Origin: Otis tarda
Taxonomy: Eukaryota; Chordata; Aves; Otidiformes; Otididae
Assembly (NCBI GenBank): GCA_026413225.1
Contig: CM048591.1
Coordinates: 45,389,803 to 45,453,802 of the forward strand
Direction of reading: 5' to 3'
Length of the DNA stretch: 64,000 nt
The notes under the pieces were generated by a model that did not search any database, was not told the DNA's origin, and saw only the letters and a program-made list of their open reading frames with translations. This document shows positions 1 to 11,800 of this stretch, piece by piece (position 1 is the first letter of the stretch; the number at the start of each line of letters is the position of its first letter). The translations under genes and the position numbers were made by a program.

Positions 1-3000
1 ATCTTCTGCAGCTTTTGCAAAAATGTTCAACAAAAATAAGAATTCCTGTCTTGAGTGAACAGTGTGTACACGGCCTTTTGAATTGCTGCTGGCATTCAGT
101 TCTGCACTGGTATCTCCAGATCGTGCTAATTGCTTGCTATTCTTAGAACACCTTAAGGAAATTCGAGTTTAATGAATTTACAGAACTACCTCACAATAAG
201 AGCAGTGTGTGTCAAAAGCCAATATCCTCACAAGCCAGTCCGCTCCTGTGCACTGCTAACAATCACTCCCTATTATGTAAACAGCAGGCTCCATCTTTTT
301 AACATTTTTCCTAAAAGGAAATTTTAGAAATGAGCTAAACAGAGAAGTCCTTCCTATAGGTTTATTTACCTTTCTACTGGCTTACCAGTCCGGTATCAGA
401 CAAACGCTGTATTATTTACCATGTCTGTTTTTACCTAGTTTTTTTTGCAAACATATTCCCAGTTCTGTTTACAGGAGCCAACGATTAATGTGTTAATTTT
501 TGAACAGGAGTAACGTGCTGAGAAAGGAGAATTCCTTCACTAAGGACCTGATTGCAGGATGAGGGCTTATACATAAAATACACCAGAGCACTGATGAACT
601 GATTTCACTAGGACTCCACAAAGGTTTGGACTGCAGGAGCAAGGCTTCCATTTTATTCCTTTTATGCTTCCTTTGCTAATTTTAGCTTTTTGGTATTTAA
701 TCTACATGTAGTGTTCTTGAGCACTTCCAGATTCCTGCAAATTTCTGATAAAAGGTCATCCTAAAACTATCAAACTAGAGCAGACCTTTCTAATCATCTC
801 TCCCAAGAACGAGAGAGTAGGGCTCACTGCCTTACAGGCTGCATCTGCACTGCAATTAGGAGATGTGACTGCAGTATGTTAGGTATACTTCAATTATACT
901 TAATTTTGTTAGCCTCACATAACAAAACAGAAACATGGACGTCATTGTAGGCAATTAATCTGACTAAGCATCCTATGTGCAACAAAATGAGCCTGTGTGC
1001 CCCTAACTGAGGACTGTTACCACAGCTCTGCTACTGCTGGTACACGACCTAGAGAGATTAAAGCTAGCACAAACGTGTCTACACAAGCTATAATAATCAC
1101 GCATCTGACTGCAGTGTGCACACAGGAACAAAAGCACTTTGCTTGTTTTTCCCATCTACAGTGTTTTCAGGAAACAGACATTTAGAAAACTGAGAGCTAC
1201 CACCTCAAAATCATATTAATGTGAACGCAGAGATGACAAAATAATCTCCTTCCCTTTACTCTCAATAAGCCTGATGCTTCTCGAAATCTACTGCATAGGC
1301 CTTGCAGAAAGACATTTCAGTAATTCAAGAGACAATTAAATACAAAACAGGCACTCGCTGCAGGACACGTCTGCATATGATCAGCAAAGATTATTTCATA
1401 AAAAGAGAAATTCTATAGTTCCATTGTTAAACAGATGCCTTAGATGAGAAATTCAGAGGAGACTGACAGTACCACAAAACCCAACATCACTCTGTTTTGA
1501 ATTACCAGGAATGAACCAGAGAGTTATTTACTATTGTAAGAGGAGTGTATTTCTAAATCCAGATTTGGTACACGGTATTTTGTTGTGTTTAATTTAAAAG
1601 ACTCCAAAATATCAGGAAGACACATGAGAAAACACAAAAGACAAATTCTGTTGCAATGTCAAGATGAAGAGCAAAATTGTAGGAGATTTTCTTTTTAGTC
1701 ATTCTATCCTTGAAAAGATTCATTCACTCATCACTATGATATTTCAAATTTAAGTGATGATAGATCTGGCAATAAGAACAAAAGCCCGGCCTCTGAAAAT
1801 GAAAATGGAAGCACACTAAAAAGCTAAATGAACTTTTTATTTAACAGAAAACCACAAAAAAAAATTTTCACAGCCACGTCACGACTGATCAACAACACTA
1901 TGTTTCTTTATTCAGAGAGAGTCCTTGCACTCTGTTGCTCTTGTCTGATATTCAAGTCTATTTTACATATGTTCATGCACTTTCAGCGATGGATTAGAGA
2001 CTAAAAGCCTTAAACTCCTATTTAAAATCTTAACTTTGAGAAAGACTCACAAGTATTGAGGTCATATGGATAAAAGAATAAATACAACTTTTGTTCTGAG
2101 ATAGTTGTAGAATGAAAACTAATTGAAAGTGTTCATAGTCAAAATGTTGGAAAGCTCAATGATGCTTGCTGGAAGTGTCCTCAGTATTTGAAAAAAAATA
2201 GTTTTCTACATAATACACAAAGTGTATAATAACAAGCCTACAATACAAGAAAAACAAAAGACAACTCAATGGTCTGGAAAAAAAAAAAAAACCCACAAAA
2301 CCAAAAAAACCAACCCACCTATCAATGAACATATTAAACCCAATGCTATTGCATAACAACTCTAAAAGACAGTGTAAGTAAAATGATTCTCAATAAAGAA
2401 AGAAAGGCATATACAGTACAGCTTAGAGCATCCTTTAAGATGTTAGTTCCTCTATGTAAACAAAGTGGATATACATTTAGCAGGAGGACAAATAAATGCC
2501 AAGAAATGCCCCACACTGTTGCATCACTTAGAATTGAATTCAGTTACTGTAGTTACTTCATTTTAGAATTAACTACTGAAAAGAGGTGAGAAAGAAACAC
2601 ACACCTTTTGCCTGAGGTTTGTGCACTATAATTCCACATCTTCTTTAAATGTTATTTATAAAATCAGAGCAATGACAAAGAAAAGCAGTGAAGGAAAGAA
2701 AATCAACAGCTTTCAAGCATCTCACACAGAATTGCTACATTTTCTTTGTATCATACAAATGACTTTTTTCAGAGATCAGACGGATATGGGAATACGCTGC
2801 TAATAAACATAAGAAATGCATCCAGTTCCAGCAAATTGAATTCATACCAGCAAGCCTCACGCATTACTTGACAAAGAGAAAACGGTAAGGCTTGCCATGC
2901 AGCTTAACAGACCAAAACAAACAATTTTTACAAGAATAGCTTTCCTGAACTAGTCTTAATAGTAAACAAAAATATTTAGATGATTCTGATAAAAAATATT

Positions 3001-4440
3001 CAGACATATGGCTGATGCATAAAACACATTAGGAAATAAGGAAATGCAATAATTAGTGTACGTAATCGAGTACAAAATCTGTGCAAATAATGGATCACAA
3101 ACTTTGCTGTTTACAAATGTAACAGGACGCAAGAAAAGATTCATAAATATTTACAGCTATTCGAGTTTGTTTTCCACCTCTGTCTCTCAGTAAAGACAAT
3201 AATGAGGGTAGCCTGCTATGTTCTTAATGAGTTTGGCACTGTTTCTGTAAGAAGGCAAGCTAACACAGATCTCACAGCCTTTACAGAGGCTAAAATACTT
3301 ACTAGTATCTCCGTTTGATGAGAAGGCAGAACTGACTGTTCAAAACTTGAAATAACTTTTAAAACATCTGAAAAAAAAAGGTCAGCCTCCAGGCTTATTC
3401 TTTTAAGGTTTCTCTTTTACAAAATACATATGATATACAGGCATAATAAAAATTAGACTATAGTTGTTCCATTATTGGAAGCTGGTAAACAGCAGCCACT
3501 GTATGCAGTGAGAAAAGAAGATCAAGACAAAATGAAATATTATTAAATATAATAACCTACCACATTTTAATTGAGTTTATTATACTGGGTAATGCTGCAT
3601 GTGGTGAAATCCCACTGAAAAAACACAAGTCAAAGCCTAGGTCCTCTACTGCATTATTTAAACTCCTTCTCTGGAGGAGAAAATACAGTAATTTAAGGGG
3701 CCTATTGATGCCAGATGTGTATCATCAGAGCCAAGCAGCTTTAGCATGAGAACAGTTAGACAGACCTGTTTGCTGGAGATCTGAGCTGGACGGGACTGCA
3801 CAGCATTCTGGGCAGTGAAATTAGTTTGATACCAAAAAGCCATCACCTGCCAAACGAGGGGTTTCTGCATTTAACCTTAAAACATCATCATTTCCTCTAT
3901 AAACAGTTGCAGTTATAGAAAATACACTTATGGAGTTATTGTAGCATTATAGTTCCGCATATAAATACACCATTATGTTTCTCTGTGTAGATTAGGCCTA
4001 AAATGCTGTATTTCAGGCTGGAGTATTTATGATTTCATTCTCCAACAGTACTGGAGCTTTTAAAAAGAGTAATCTGGTATGCTTTAGGAGTTTACATTCT
4101 CCCTACATCACCATGCCCAATTTTAAAAACAAAATCTTACCGTTTTCTAAACATATTGTTATCTAGGAGACACACTAACTAATTTAAGGAACCCCGCTTC
4201 TTGGCACAGGTAGGACTGGTGCCCTTTGTCCATGTTTGCTCTCTGTATTTGCTTGCTATGTCTACAACTTCCCACGTCCTTCACAAAGAAGTAGTGAGTG
4301 AGGTTTATTTTTTGGTTTTTAAAGAGAAGTTGCAAATACTACCACTCTCAGATTCTGACAGAGGACATAAAAAGGATTTTTTTTAAATAACTTTTTTTTT
4401 TTTTTCTTTTAGGCAAACTAGACTCAGGCACATCTTTTAG
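1..4440. other. CDC14B intron 1, proximal part
   Basis: This AT-rich stretch lies directly downstream, on the minus strand, of the CDC14B exon 1 donor. I looked on the minus strand for exon 2, which should encode the conserved start of the phosphatase core (FYADFGPLN-type residues), and did not see it. Intron 1 therefore probably runs out of the window to the left. The short open frames here show no family resemblance and are interrupted by A/T runs. No intact repeat was recognised. Confidence 0.6.
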
Positions 4441-5176
4441 CCAGGGAACTCAAACCTAAATTCCGAATTATTCCGGCAGCGATCCAACACGTTCCTCCAC
4501 AGAGGCAGGTTCCCGAGCCAAAACAAGGCACGCCTCAAATCACAGGGCCGCGAACAGGACGGAGGACACCGAGCAAACCTGCCCGCAGAAGCCGCTGCCA
4601 CTCCAGTGCCAAAACGAGGTGCGACGCTCGCCCGTTATTTTACCCGTTAGCCAGCACGCACAATATCAGGAGAAAGAGATATATCCCCAACACAGACAGA
4701 AATATGTTATTTTTGTGCCCCCCACCCCCCAAGACTCGTTTTACTCGTTCAAACACATTTTTTCCCTTTGCTCTCTCGCAAGCAGAAACAGACTGCACAA
4801 GGCAACCGCTCGGTACGGCCAGTGTTATCAAACACCCGCGGTATTTGTTTCTCGGGAAGACCTGCCGGGCTAGGCATGCATTTTCAGCGCAGACCTCGCT
4901 GTGCGCAACGCCAGGGAGAGGCAGCAACCGACCCCACCGCACAGACGGCGCAGAGCCGGCCGCCGCCGGCCGAGCGCCCCGCGGTCCCGGCGGGCACACC
5001 GGCCACCCGGGGGAAATCCTCCTGCCCCGGGGACCGCCGTGGCGGGCGGGACGGGACGGGACACTCCCAGTGGCCCCCGCCCCGTCCCGTCCCGCCGCTA
5101 GCAGCCCGGCCCCGACTTGCGCCTCAACTCTCCCGCCACCCGTCGCGCCCCCGCCCCCCCGGCACGCCCCCCTCAC

Positions 5177-5336
5177 CGGCGATCCCCAGGCAAGTCTCCG
5201 GCCGGGCGGGGGGCGGCGGCTGCCGCCGCTCCGTTTCGCCCCCCGCCGCCCGCGACACCGCGCCCCGCGTCCTCTTCAGAGCCGGCGGCGCCGGGGCTGC
5301 GCGGCGCCGGGCCTCGGCCCAGCTCTTCCGCTTCAT
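5177..5336 (-). CDS. CDC14B: CDC14B dual-specificity phosphatase, exon 1 (partial gene)
   Basis: This is the first coding exon of the CDC14-family tyrosine/serine phosphatase, which acts in late mitosis, the DNA-damage checkpoint and at centrosomes or nuclear filaments. The reading frame begins MKRKSWAEARRR and gives 53 codons plus one base before a strong donor (GTGAGG at 5176-5171). Human CDC14B, as I recall it, also begins MKRKS and has exactly 53 residues before the conserved DRLCF segment. The split final codon begins with G, so it can become that Asp. The rest of the exon is basic, Arg/Ala/Pro-rich and poorly conserved, as this N-terminal tail is in the family. The phosphatase core and its catalytic CxxxxxR loop lie in later exons outside the window. 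The gene order CDC14B then PRXL2C, both on the minus strand, matches human. The start was chosen for the MKRKS match and its position 250 bases below the CCAAT box. Confidence 0.78.
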
Positions 5337-5580
5337 GGCGGAGGCGGCCGCGCCGCTACGGTGGGGGCGAGGCGGCGGCCCGCCTCATGCCCGCCTCGCC
5401 GCGCCGCTCCCCGCGAGCCTCGGGCCGCCGGAGGGGAGGGACCCCGCGCCGACGGTGGCGGCGGCAGCGGCGGCGGCTGACGCGTATCCCCGGACACCGC
5501 CCCCTCCCACCGCCCCATGCACCTAGGGCCCCCCCCCCCCCGCCCCGAGCCGGCCCCAGCTCCCGGCACCTCCGCCGCTT

Positions 5581-5640
5581 CTGATTGGGTCAGCGCGGTG
5601 TGGCGTCATCACCGCGGAACGGTGGGGATGGTGATGTCAT
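5581..5640 (-). promoter_or_regulatory. CDC14B core promoter elements: CCAAT box and CRE-like sites
   Basis: Read on the minus strand, CCAATCAG (5588-5581) is a good NF-Y site. TGACGCCA (5608-5601) and TGACATCA (5639-5632) are CRE/ATF-like sites just upstream. They lie 245-305 bases upstream of the CDC14B ATG inside the CpG island, and no TATA box is seen. This arrangement (TATA-less, NF-Y plus CRE) is common for cell-cycle and housekeeping promoters. Factor binding is inferred from motifs only. Confidence 0.45.
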
Positions 5641-6100
5641 AGTGGCCGCTGTAACAGGTGGGTCAGGGGAGGGCAGCCGGGCGCAGTCTGCCCCCTCGCC
5701 GCCACCACGGCTGCTTGGGGGCTGCTGGCGGCCGGCGGGGTCCGCGGCACCCCCGCCTCGCCCGCCGCTGTGCGGGCTGCTGACGTGGCGGCGGGCTGCT
5801 CCCGGCGAGGGGGCGCGGTGACAGCGTGACCGCAGGGCCGCTCTTGGGGGTGCGCAGGCCCTGGCTGCGGGAGGGCAGGGGAGTGCCCGCGCCTGCGGGC
5901 CGGCCGGCAATGCCAGCGCTGGCGTGGAGCCGCCGCCGCCGTTGGGCACGAGCGGGTTCGGTTGCATTTCTGGAGGCGTCGCAGCCTCCCAGGTGCCCCT
6001 CTCGCCGCAGAGCGAAAGTGGGGCCCGGGGGGGCATGGGGCGGCGTGAGGCCGCTGGAACCGGCCCGGTCCGCGCAGCCGCCTCCTGGTCTGAGCGTCGA

Positions 6101-8617
6101 GCGGGTTTGTCTGGAAAGTTAAGATCGGCGACTTTGAGGCTGCTTCTCGGACACTGTGGTGCTTCAAAACACGTCATCGTTTCAAGTCGGTGTTGAAATA
6201 AATCAAGCTCGTAGTTAAAACAACTTCTGAAAACCGCGCCCTCCCCACTTCTGTCTGGTTGCCCATGACAAAAGCCCTCGCTGGAGCATCCCACCATCTG
6301 CTGAGTGCGCAGCCAGCGATTATCTCCCACCTTTCACTGCCTAGCTTTTAAAAAATACTCTTTCTAAGTAACCCCAGAGATCTAGAATCCTGCTGGCACT
6401 TCAAAAAACATTTCTGCCATGGGTGACTGTGGCCATCGTTCCAATTCATGATGCGGGTGGGAATCGCCATCTCGCAGGGCGCCAGCAAACTCAGTGAAGC
6501 TGTGTCCAGATGCAACAGTCCATCTCTACACAGCACACTCAGGGATGATGCCCTGATTAGGATTGTTCCGCTGCTGAATCCTCCTCTCTGTTTTCTTTCC
6601 TCTTTTTGTCTGCATTTTGTTAATCTTTCTGAAGAAGTGATTTTGCTGGGATAACACAGAGGCCGTGTATGGTTCCTGTCAGCATTGACATGGTGAGGGC
6701 GGATGGCTCCAACCTACAGAGCTGTCAAATTACAACTTAACTCATTCCGATCCTTTTTAAAAGTCCACGGTTCTTTTAGCTATGGTGAGTTTTATTTAAC
6801 ATATTTTAAATGCAGCAATAGAACTATTCCTATTGTAAAGCAAAACAAGCAGAAAAACAGCTACCCAGACACTTCCTTTAAAATCAAAAGCACCAAGAAC
6901 TTGAAAGTGAAATGACTGCAAAACAAAAGTGGAACTAGAGTCAGTGTGCTTGGGAGTGATGATCAGGTGAATGAAGCAGAGTGGAAGCACTACAAATAAA
7001 CTGAACATTTGTCATTCTGTCTCTCTGAAAATAATGTAATTTTTCTTCCTTTCTTGCCTTTGCTTTACAAATATAAGACCAGTTTTCTAGCTTGCTTTCT
7101 AGTGTAGTTTAAGTAACGTTGTGGCAGCTGCATTCCAGAGTTTCTGACGTACTCAAAAACACTGGTGAGCTGGGGGAGCTTCGGAGAGAAGGGGCAGCTC
7201 CTTCTTCGTGGGTGTCGGGGCAGTGGTCATGAAAAGCAGACGTTACTCCACTGCGAGCTCCGGCTGACGGTCCCAGTCTGTTAGGCCACGTTCTGAGGAA
7301 GCCTCTGGCCAGCCCTGAAATCACACGGGTTCAGAGTCTGCACATGACTGCTTTTAGCTCTGTGCCGAGTGCCATTCAGTCAAAGCAGGGAATCGGACAA
7401 CAGCATTTTCACATTCACAATATCCTTCTTCTAAACACACCATATCAAATTGTGTATGTAATTAATAAGGTGCTAAGGCATAGTACCTTTAATGGCATTA
7501 CATCGCTCAGTATCATTATGTTTCTTAAGCAAGCCTTTTATTTTTCATCAAGGAACACTGCATTTAATTTCACGTGCTCTTAATGGTGTAGAGCTCTCTG
7601 GAGCTTGCTCTGGGCCTGCCAGTGACCTTAATGGATGCAGGGACGGACGTCTTCACAGAATACCATTTTACAATTGCATTAGTGTTAAGGCTTAAAAGGG
7701 GAGAGCATTTGCAGCCAAGATATGTATGAAGAGCAGCATTTTACAGGGAAGGCCAAAGATCAGAAACTGCAGAGGAGGATACGCTCCTCCATAAATCTCG
7801 GACAATCTTATTTTAAAATAGCTAAAAAGAAGTGGCTTATGGATGAAAGAGGGTACATCTCCTTTAATGAAAGCAATAGATTCTGAACATAAATATTTCT
7901 AGAAAAATGGATAATAATGAAATCTGACAGAACTGCAAACCAAAATGCTGTTGTCCTTAGCTCAGTTGACTAGGACAGAAATAACTAAGGACATTTTTTC
8001 AGACCCCTCTTGCTCTGAGAGACAGTACACAGATACAAGGGAGAATATTCTGCTGTGCATCTTCAGAGGAAAACACGTAATTGGCTATGACCTACTCCAA
8101 AACTGACAATCCGATGAGAAATATGTTTAAGACACACCCCTTCCTGGTCTTAACAGACCCACCTTTTAATATGATGCAAAATAATTGCAGACAATGGATT
8201 ATATATTTAAAATATTTATTTAAAACTATAAAACGTATTTTGTAATGTCTCCCAGTGCCAGATGCAAAAGCAGGCATAAGCTTAAGTCCCAGCGTTCAAA
8301 ACTGTGTTTTTTCAAGGTTCATTTTAATAGAAGATTGTCGCATGGTGCTGGAAGCTTTAAAACAGTGCTGAGAAGTATTGGATTGAAAGTCAGTGTCTGC
8401 TGAAGGCAATAATCCCAACTTCTTCCTGAGCAAACTCAGATTTTTTAGTTTAGTGCACCTTGAGCAAAGATTTTTGAAATATGTTAGCAAGACTGTTTGA
8501 TGAGGAAATAATAAGCTACAGGATTTTTTTTGCAATAAGCCTCAGTTACATTTTAGTTTTTGTCATCTTGCATGCAATAGAAATAGCACTTCTGTGCCCA
8601 TGTTCAGTGCCAGGTGG
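6101..8617. other. Intergenic DNA between CDC14B promoter and PRXL2C 3' end
   Basis: The CpG island fades out by about 6.3 kb and composition returns to AT-rich. The short open frames resemble no protein I know. The right-hand end should contain the PRXL2C 3' untranslated region. No recognisable repeat or RNA gene was seen. Confidence 0.55.
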
Positions 8618-8623
8618 TTTATT
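8618..8623 (-). other. Candidate PRXL2C polyadenylation signal
   Basis: AATAAA on the minus strand lies 132 bases beyond the PRXL2C stop codon and is the nearest canonical hexamer I found. More distal hexamers exist (for example near 8215), so the used site could be further downstream. Confidence 0.35.
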
Positions 8624-8754
8624 CTGTGCTCCGATTTTCTAGACAGGGATTCAGACATCCCATAAAGACACAACAGTACTGATGCTGGTGGGAATTTGCT
8701 GGGGAATTGTTCTTGTAGAGCACAAATTAAAAAAAATTACGTACTGTGTCAGTG

Positions 8755-8882
8755 TCATATGTCAATAATCTGGGGTTTGTTTGTGAAATTTACTGTTTTA
8801 ACTTCTGCTAGCTGCAAAACTGTGTTAATGGGAACATGATCCAGCCTGTTTCTATCAAGGTGCAAAAAATGAACTTCATTAC
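8755..8882 (-). CDS. PRXL2C: PRXL2C last coding exon and stop
   Basis: Completes Gly179 and encodes 41 further residues (NEVHFLHLDRNRLDHVPINT, then VLQLAEVKTVNF and IIDI) before TGA at 8757-8755. The acceptor is ATTCCAG. The DRNRLDHxPIN motif and the C-terminal length agree with human PRXL2C. Confidence 0.94.
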
Positions 8883-11800
8883 CTGGAATGGAATGAGAAT
8901 AAACACGTAAATGGTTGAATAAAATATTTATTTCTTCAAAGACATAAGTGAATCAAAGAAGAACTCCGATTTCCTGCTAGTTCTTGTACTACTGTGTACT
9001 AGCTCTATAGATTGCACAGGATACTGTATTTTAAACAATGACATCTTTTTTTTTAATTAAGTTATAGAAACAAGGAACATTGAAGCATCTAATTGAATTA
9101 AATCTGCTGCAGCATGATGTTTCCTAATGATCTGATAAGACAACTTTGTCATGTTACCGTCCCTGCTTTATGCATTATTCCTTTACTAAAACAACATTAA
9201 ATGCCTAGAATCAAATCTGAAAGCAGAATGTAAGTGAACACCACAATGTCAAAAAAACCCTTCCAAATTCTGAGGCATTTGTTCCATCAGCACTCCTATT
9301 GATTTCTGCAGTACTGTGATCGGCTTTGTGCCACCTCGGTGGGAGGTGGGACTACAAATGACACTTCCACAGGTTACTTCAGCTGCCAAAATCACACAGT
9401 TCTGCACAAGACTGTCTCCTTGGGATGCATAGAGGCAGCAGCTGAGATGGTAGCATTAAAGCAAACAGCCACAGGAGAAGACTGTAACTTTCACACAAAA
9501 CAAAGAAGCTCACCTGGACCTAAAATCAAAGCTCCTCCCTGCTGAGCCGGGTCTCCTTGAAAATCAAACGCCGGGCCAGTCATTGCTCTCCACATACTCT
9601 TAATGCTTCCCAGGAGCGTGTTTGATTTCACATGAGGGCTCCGCACTAAACAAAATAGGAAATATGTGTTATCCAGAAATAAAAAAGTATATACGGAGAA
9701 CAACAAAATCAGACAGCTGGTGTGAATAGTTTAGTTTCCTGATTACAAGTGTTTGACAAAATATAGGCTACAAGAGATGGTCTGGTGGGCAACTCCCCTC
9801 CTATTTACATTGCAGTTGTACTACTTTATCAGAGCATTCTTGTTTTATTCAGTGTAAGTCCAAACAAGGTGAGAAAATTATTCTTACCTGCTACGTTATT
9901 ACTTTCACCTCTTTTCATGCCAAGCGTTTTATAGATTTCCCTTTGTGGATCTACATACATTTCATGTGTATACCCAGTTAAAGTGCAAAAGGGCTGCAAA
10001 ATATATCATACAAAAAAAGTAATATTTTTAAGGTTAAGACAGTAATTAGTTAGGATCTACTGACAGTGAAAAAAATAGACACCTTGTCAGCCCACCCGAG
10101 ATTTGGAAACCTGTGGATTTGTCGTGTTAAAGGCCAAAAATCTTTAGCCTCAGAGCTTTTACTAAAACAAAGCTTCCAGTGAAATTAAGAAAATATGTTT
10201 CCTTAGCAAGCCCCAGTGTTTTTTAGTTATTTGCTTTATTCATGTACCACTATTAGAATTGCTTCATGGAAAAAGAATACTGCCATCTTTTTCTGCGGTT
10301 GCAAATGACCATCTTTTCACTCAGAAATCCCTCAATGCAGACCATTAAGACACAACAGAGGATACAGTGTATTTAATGACGTCTTTATTTACCTTGATGT
10401 GATGATGAGAAGACTGTCCAATAACTATAAGCCTCACATTTGCTTCCTAGAACAGAACATGAATATTGAAACTGTAAAGAGGAACTCTGTTTCTGCATGC
10501 CTGCAAAGCATTGGCAGAATCTCATGTCCTGAGTTAATGATCACAGTGCACTTGAGTTAAAATTATTTGAAATTAGCATCACTTGCATGTTTGGAGCCTG
10601 CACCTTTGTCTATCACCTACATTTAGCAGCTACATTAAATAACATGTAACTTTTAAGTTACAGATGTGTAAACTTTATTTTTTTCTGTAGCATTAGTAGT
10701 GTTATCTTTTAAATTAATTGAACCTGCTATGATTTTGGAAATTCAAAATTTCCACTCAGTTGCACGTGCATCTAAAGAAGCAGCATGCAAATACTGATGC
10801 ACATACATCTGTGATTGACATATACCGATAACAGAAGTAACTTGCATCTGGATGTACTGCTGTTTTTTGCAGGTGCAACACTAGGCCTGAGGCTAAAATA
10901 GAGGCCAAAACTTAAGTTCATGTAGGTGCCAGTAAAACAGTGAATAAAATATGCTGTTTTAATATCAGGGTATAATACTTGCCTTTCCCATATAGAATCA
11001 TTTTGTTTGTTAGGAAAAGAAGCCCTCCTAAAAACAGAATACTCGCACTGAGAAAAGCATAGATGGTTTTGATTCTCTGTGTACTTTTATTTGAGCAGCC
11101 AAATTAATGAAATGTCATTGTGAGTAACACTGATCGAGCAGTTTAGAAAAATCTGTCCTGAGAAGGGGAGCTGCCAAAGAAATTGCCCCTTTTTATCCCC
11201 AAGTTCCTAGTCCATCTAAGGCTTGCTGTTAGCAAGTAGCCGAGTCTTTGTAATGGGCTACGTTGCTGTTGGGAATAAAACATGACAGAATTTCCAGCAG
11301 CAGCCTAGAAGAGACAGATTGACCTTCCACATTTAGCAGGGGATCATTGTCTTTCTCTGCTATTTCCTACCACCCAACAAATACCCATCCATAGCAACCC
11401 CTGCCCACTCCATTTCTCCTTTCTGTCACTATGCCACTCCTGTTTGTGCAGCTGCCTGCAAAACCGGTCACACAACTGATGTAGCTTACAAATAACCATA
11501 GAAAAATAGACTATTTTTAATCTGATTTTGTTCCAGGCACAACCATCAGTCAGCTGTGCCAGCATAATGGAAAGGGCAGTAGTTAGCGGTAAGGAGAAGA
11601 CATCTGCCCAGGGCACTACTAATACCAAAAGAAATGCCTGTCAGATGTTGTCTAACTGTTCAAAACACAGCAGAAAAAAAAAACAGCACTAAGCTAATAG
11701 GGCAGGGAGAAATAATGCTGCTGCAACAGAGCATGTAGTGCAATAAATCCTTTCCTTTGTCTCCTAGGCAGATACATTATGGCTACTGCAGCAAACAGCG

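Larger units (their letters stand above)
4450..6100. promoter_or_regulatory. CpG island over CDC14B exon 1 and promoter
   Basis: Base composition changes abruptly from AT-rich flanks to very GC-rich sequence dense in CG dinucleotides, peaking at about 4.9-5.9 kb. The long overlapping open frames on both strands here are a by-product of the GC richness, because stops are rare, and are not genes. The island spans the CDC14B start codon and extends about 750 bases upstream and 850 bases into intron 1, as is usual for a housekeeping promoter. Transcription in the opposite direction (plus strand, from about 5.7 kb) is possible, but nothing in the sequence proves it. Confidence 0.85.

Noticed and set aside
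4704-5584. Several overlapping open frames of 150-260 codons on both strands
   Set aside because: They are produced by the CpG island composition (few stops), are Pro/Arg/Ala-rich in every frame, and overlap the real CDC14B exon 1.
5590-6330. 246-codon and 176-codon minus-strand open frames
   Set aside because: They lie in the upstream CpG island with no family similarity. The promoter motifs and CDC14B start better explain this DNA.
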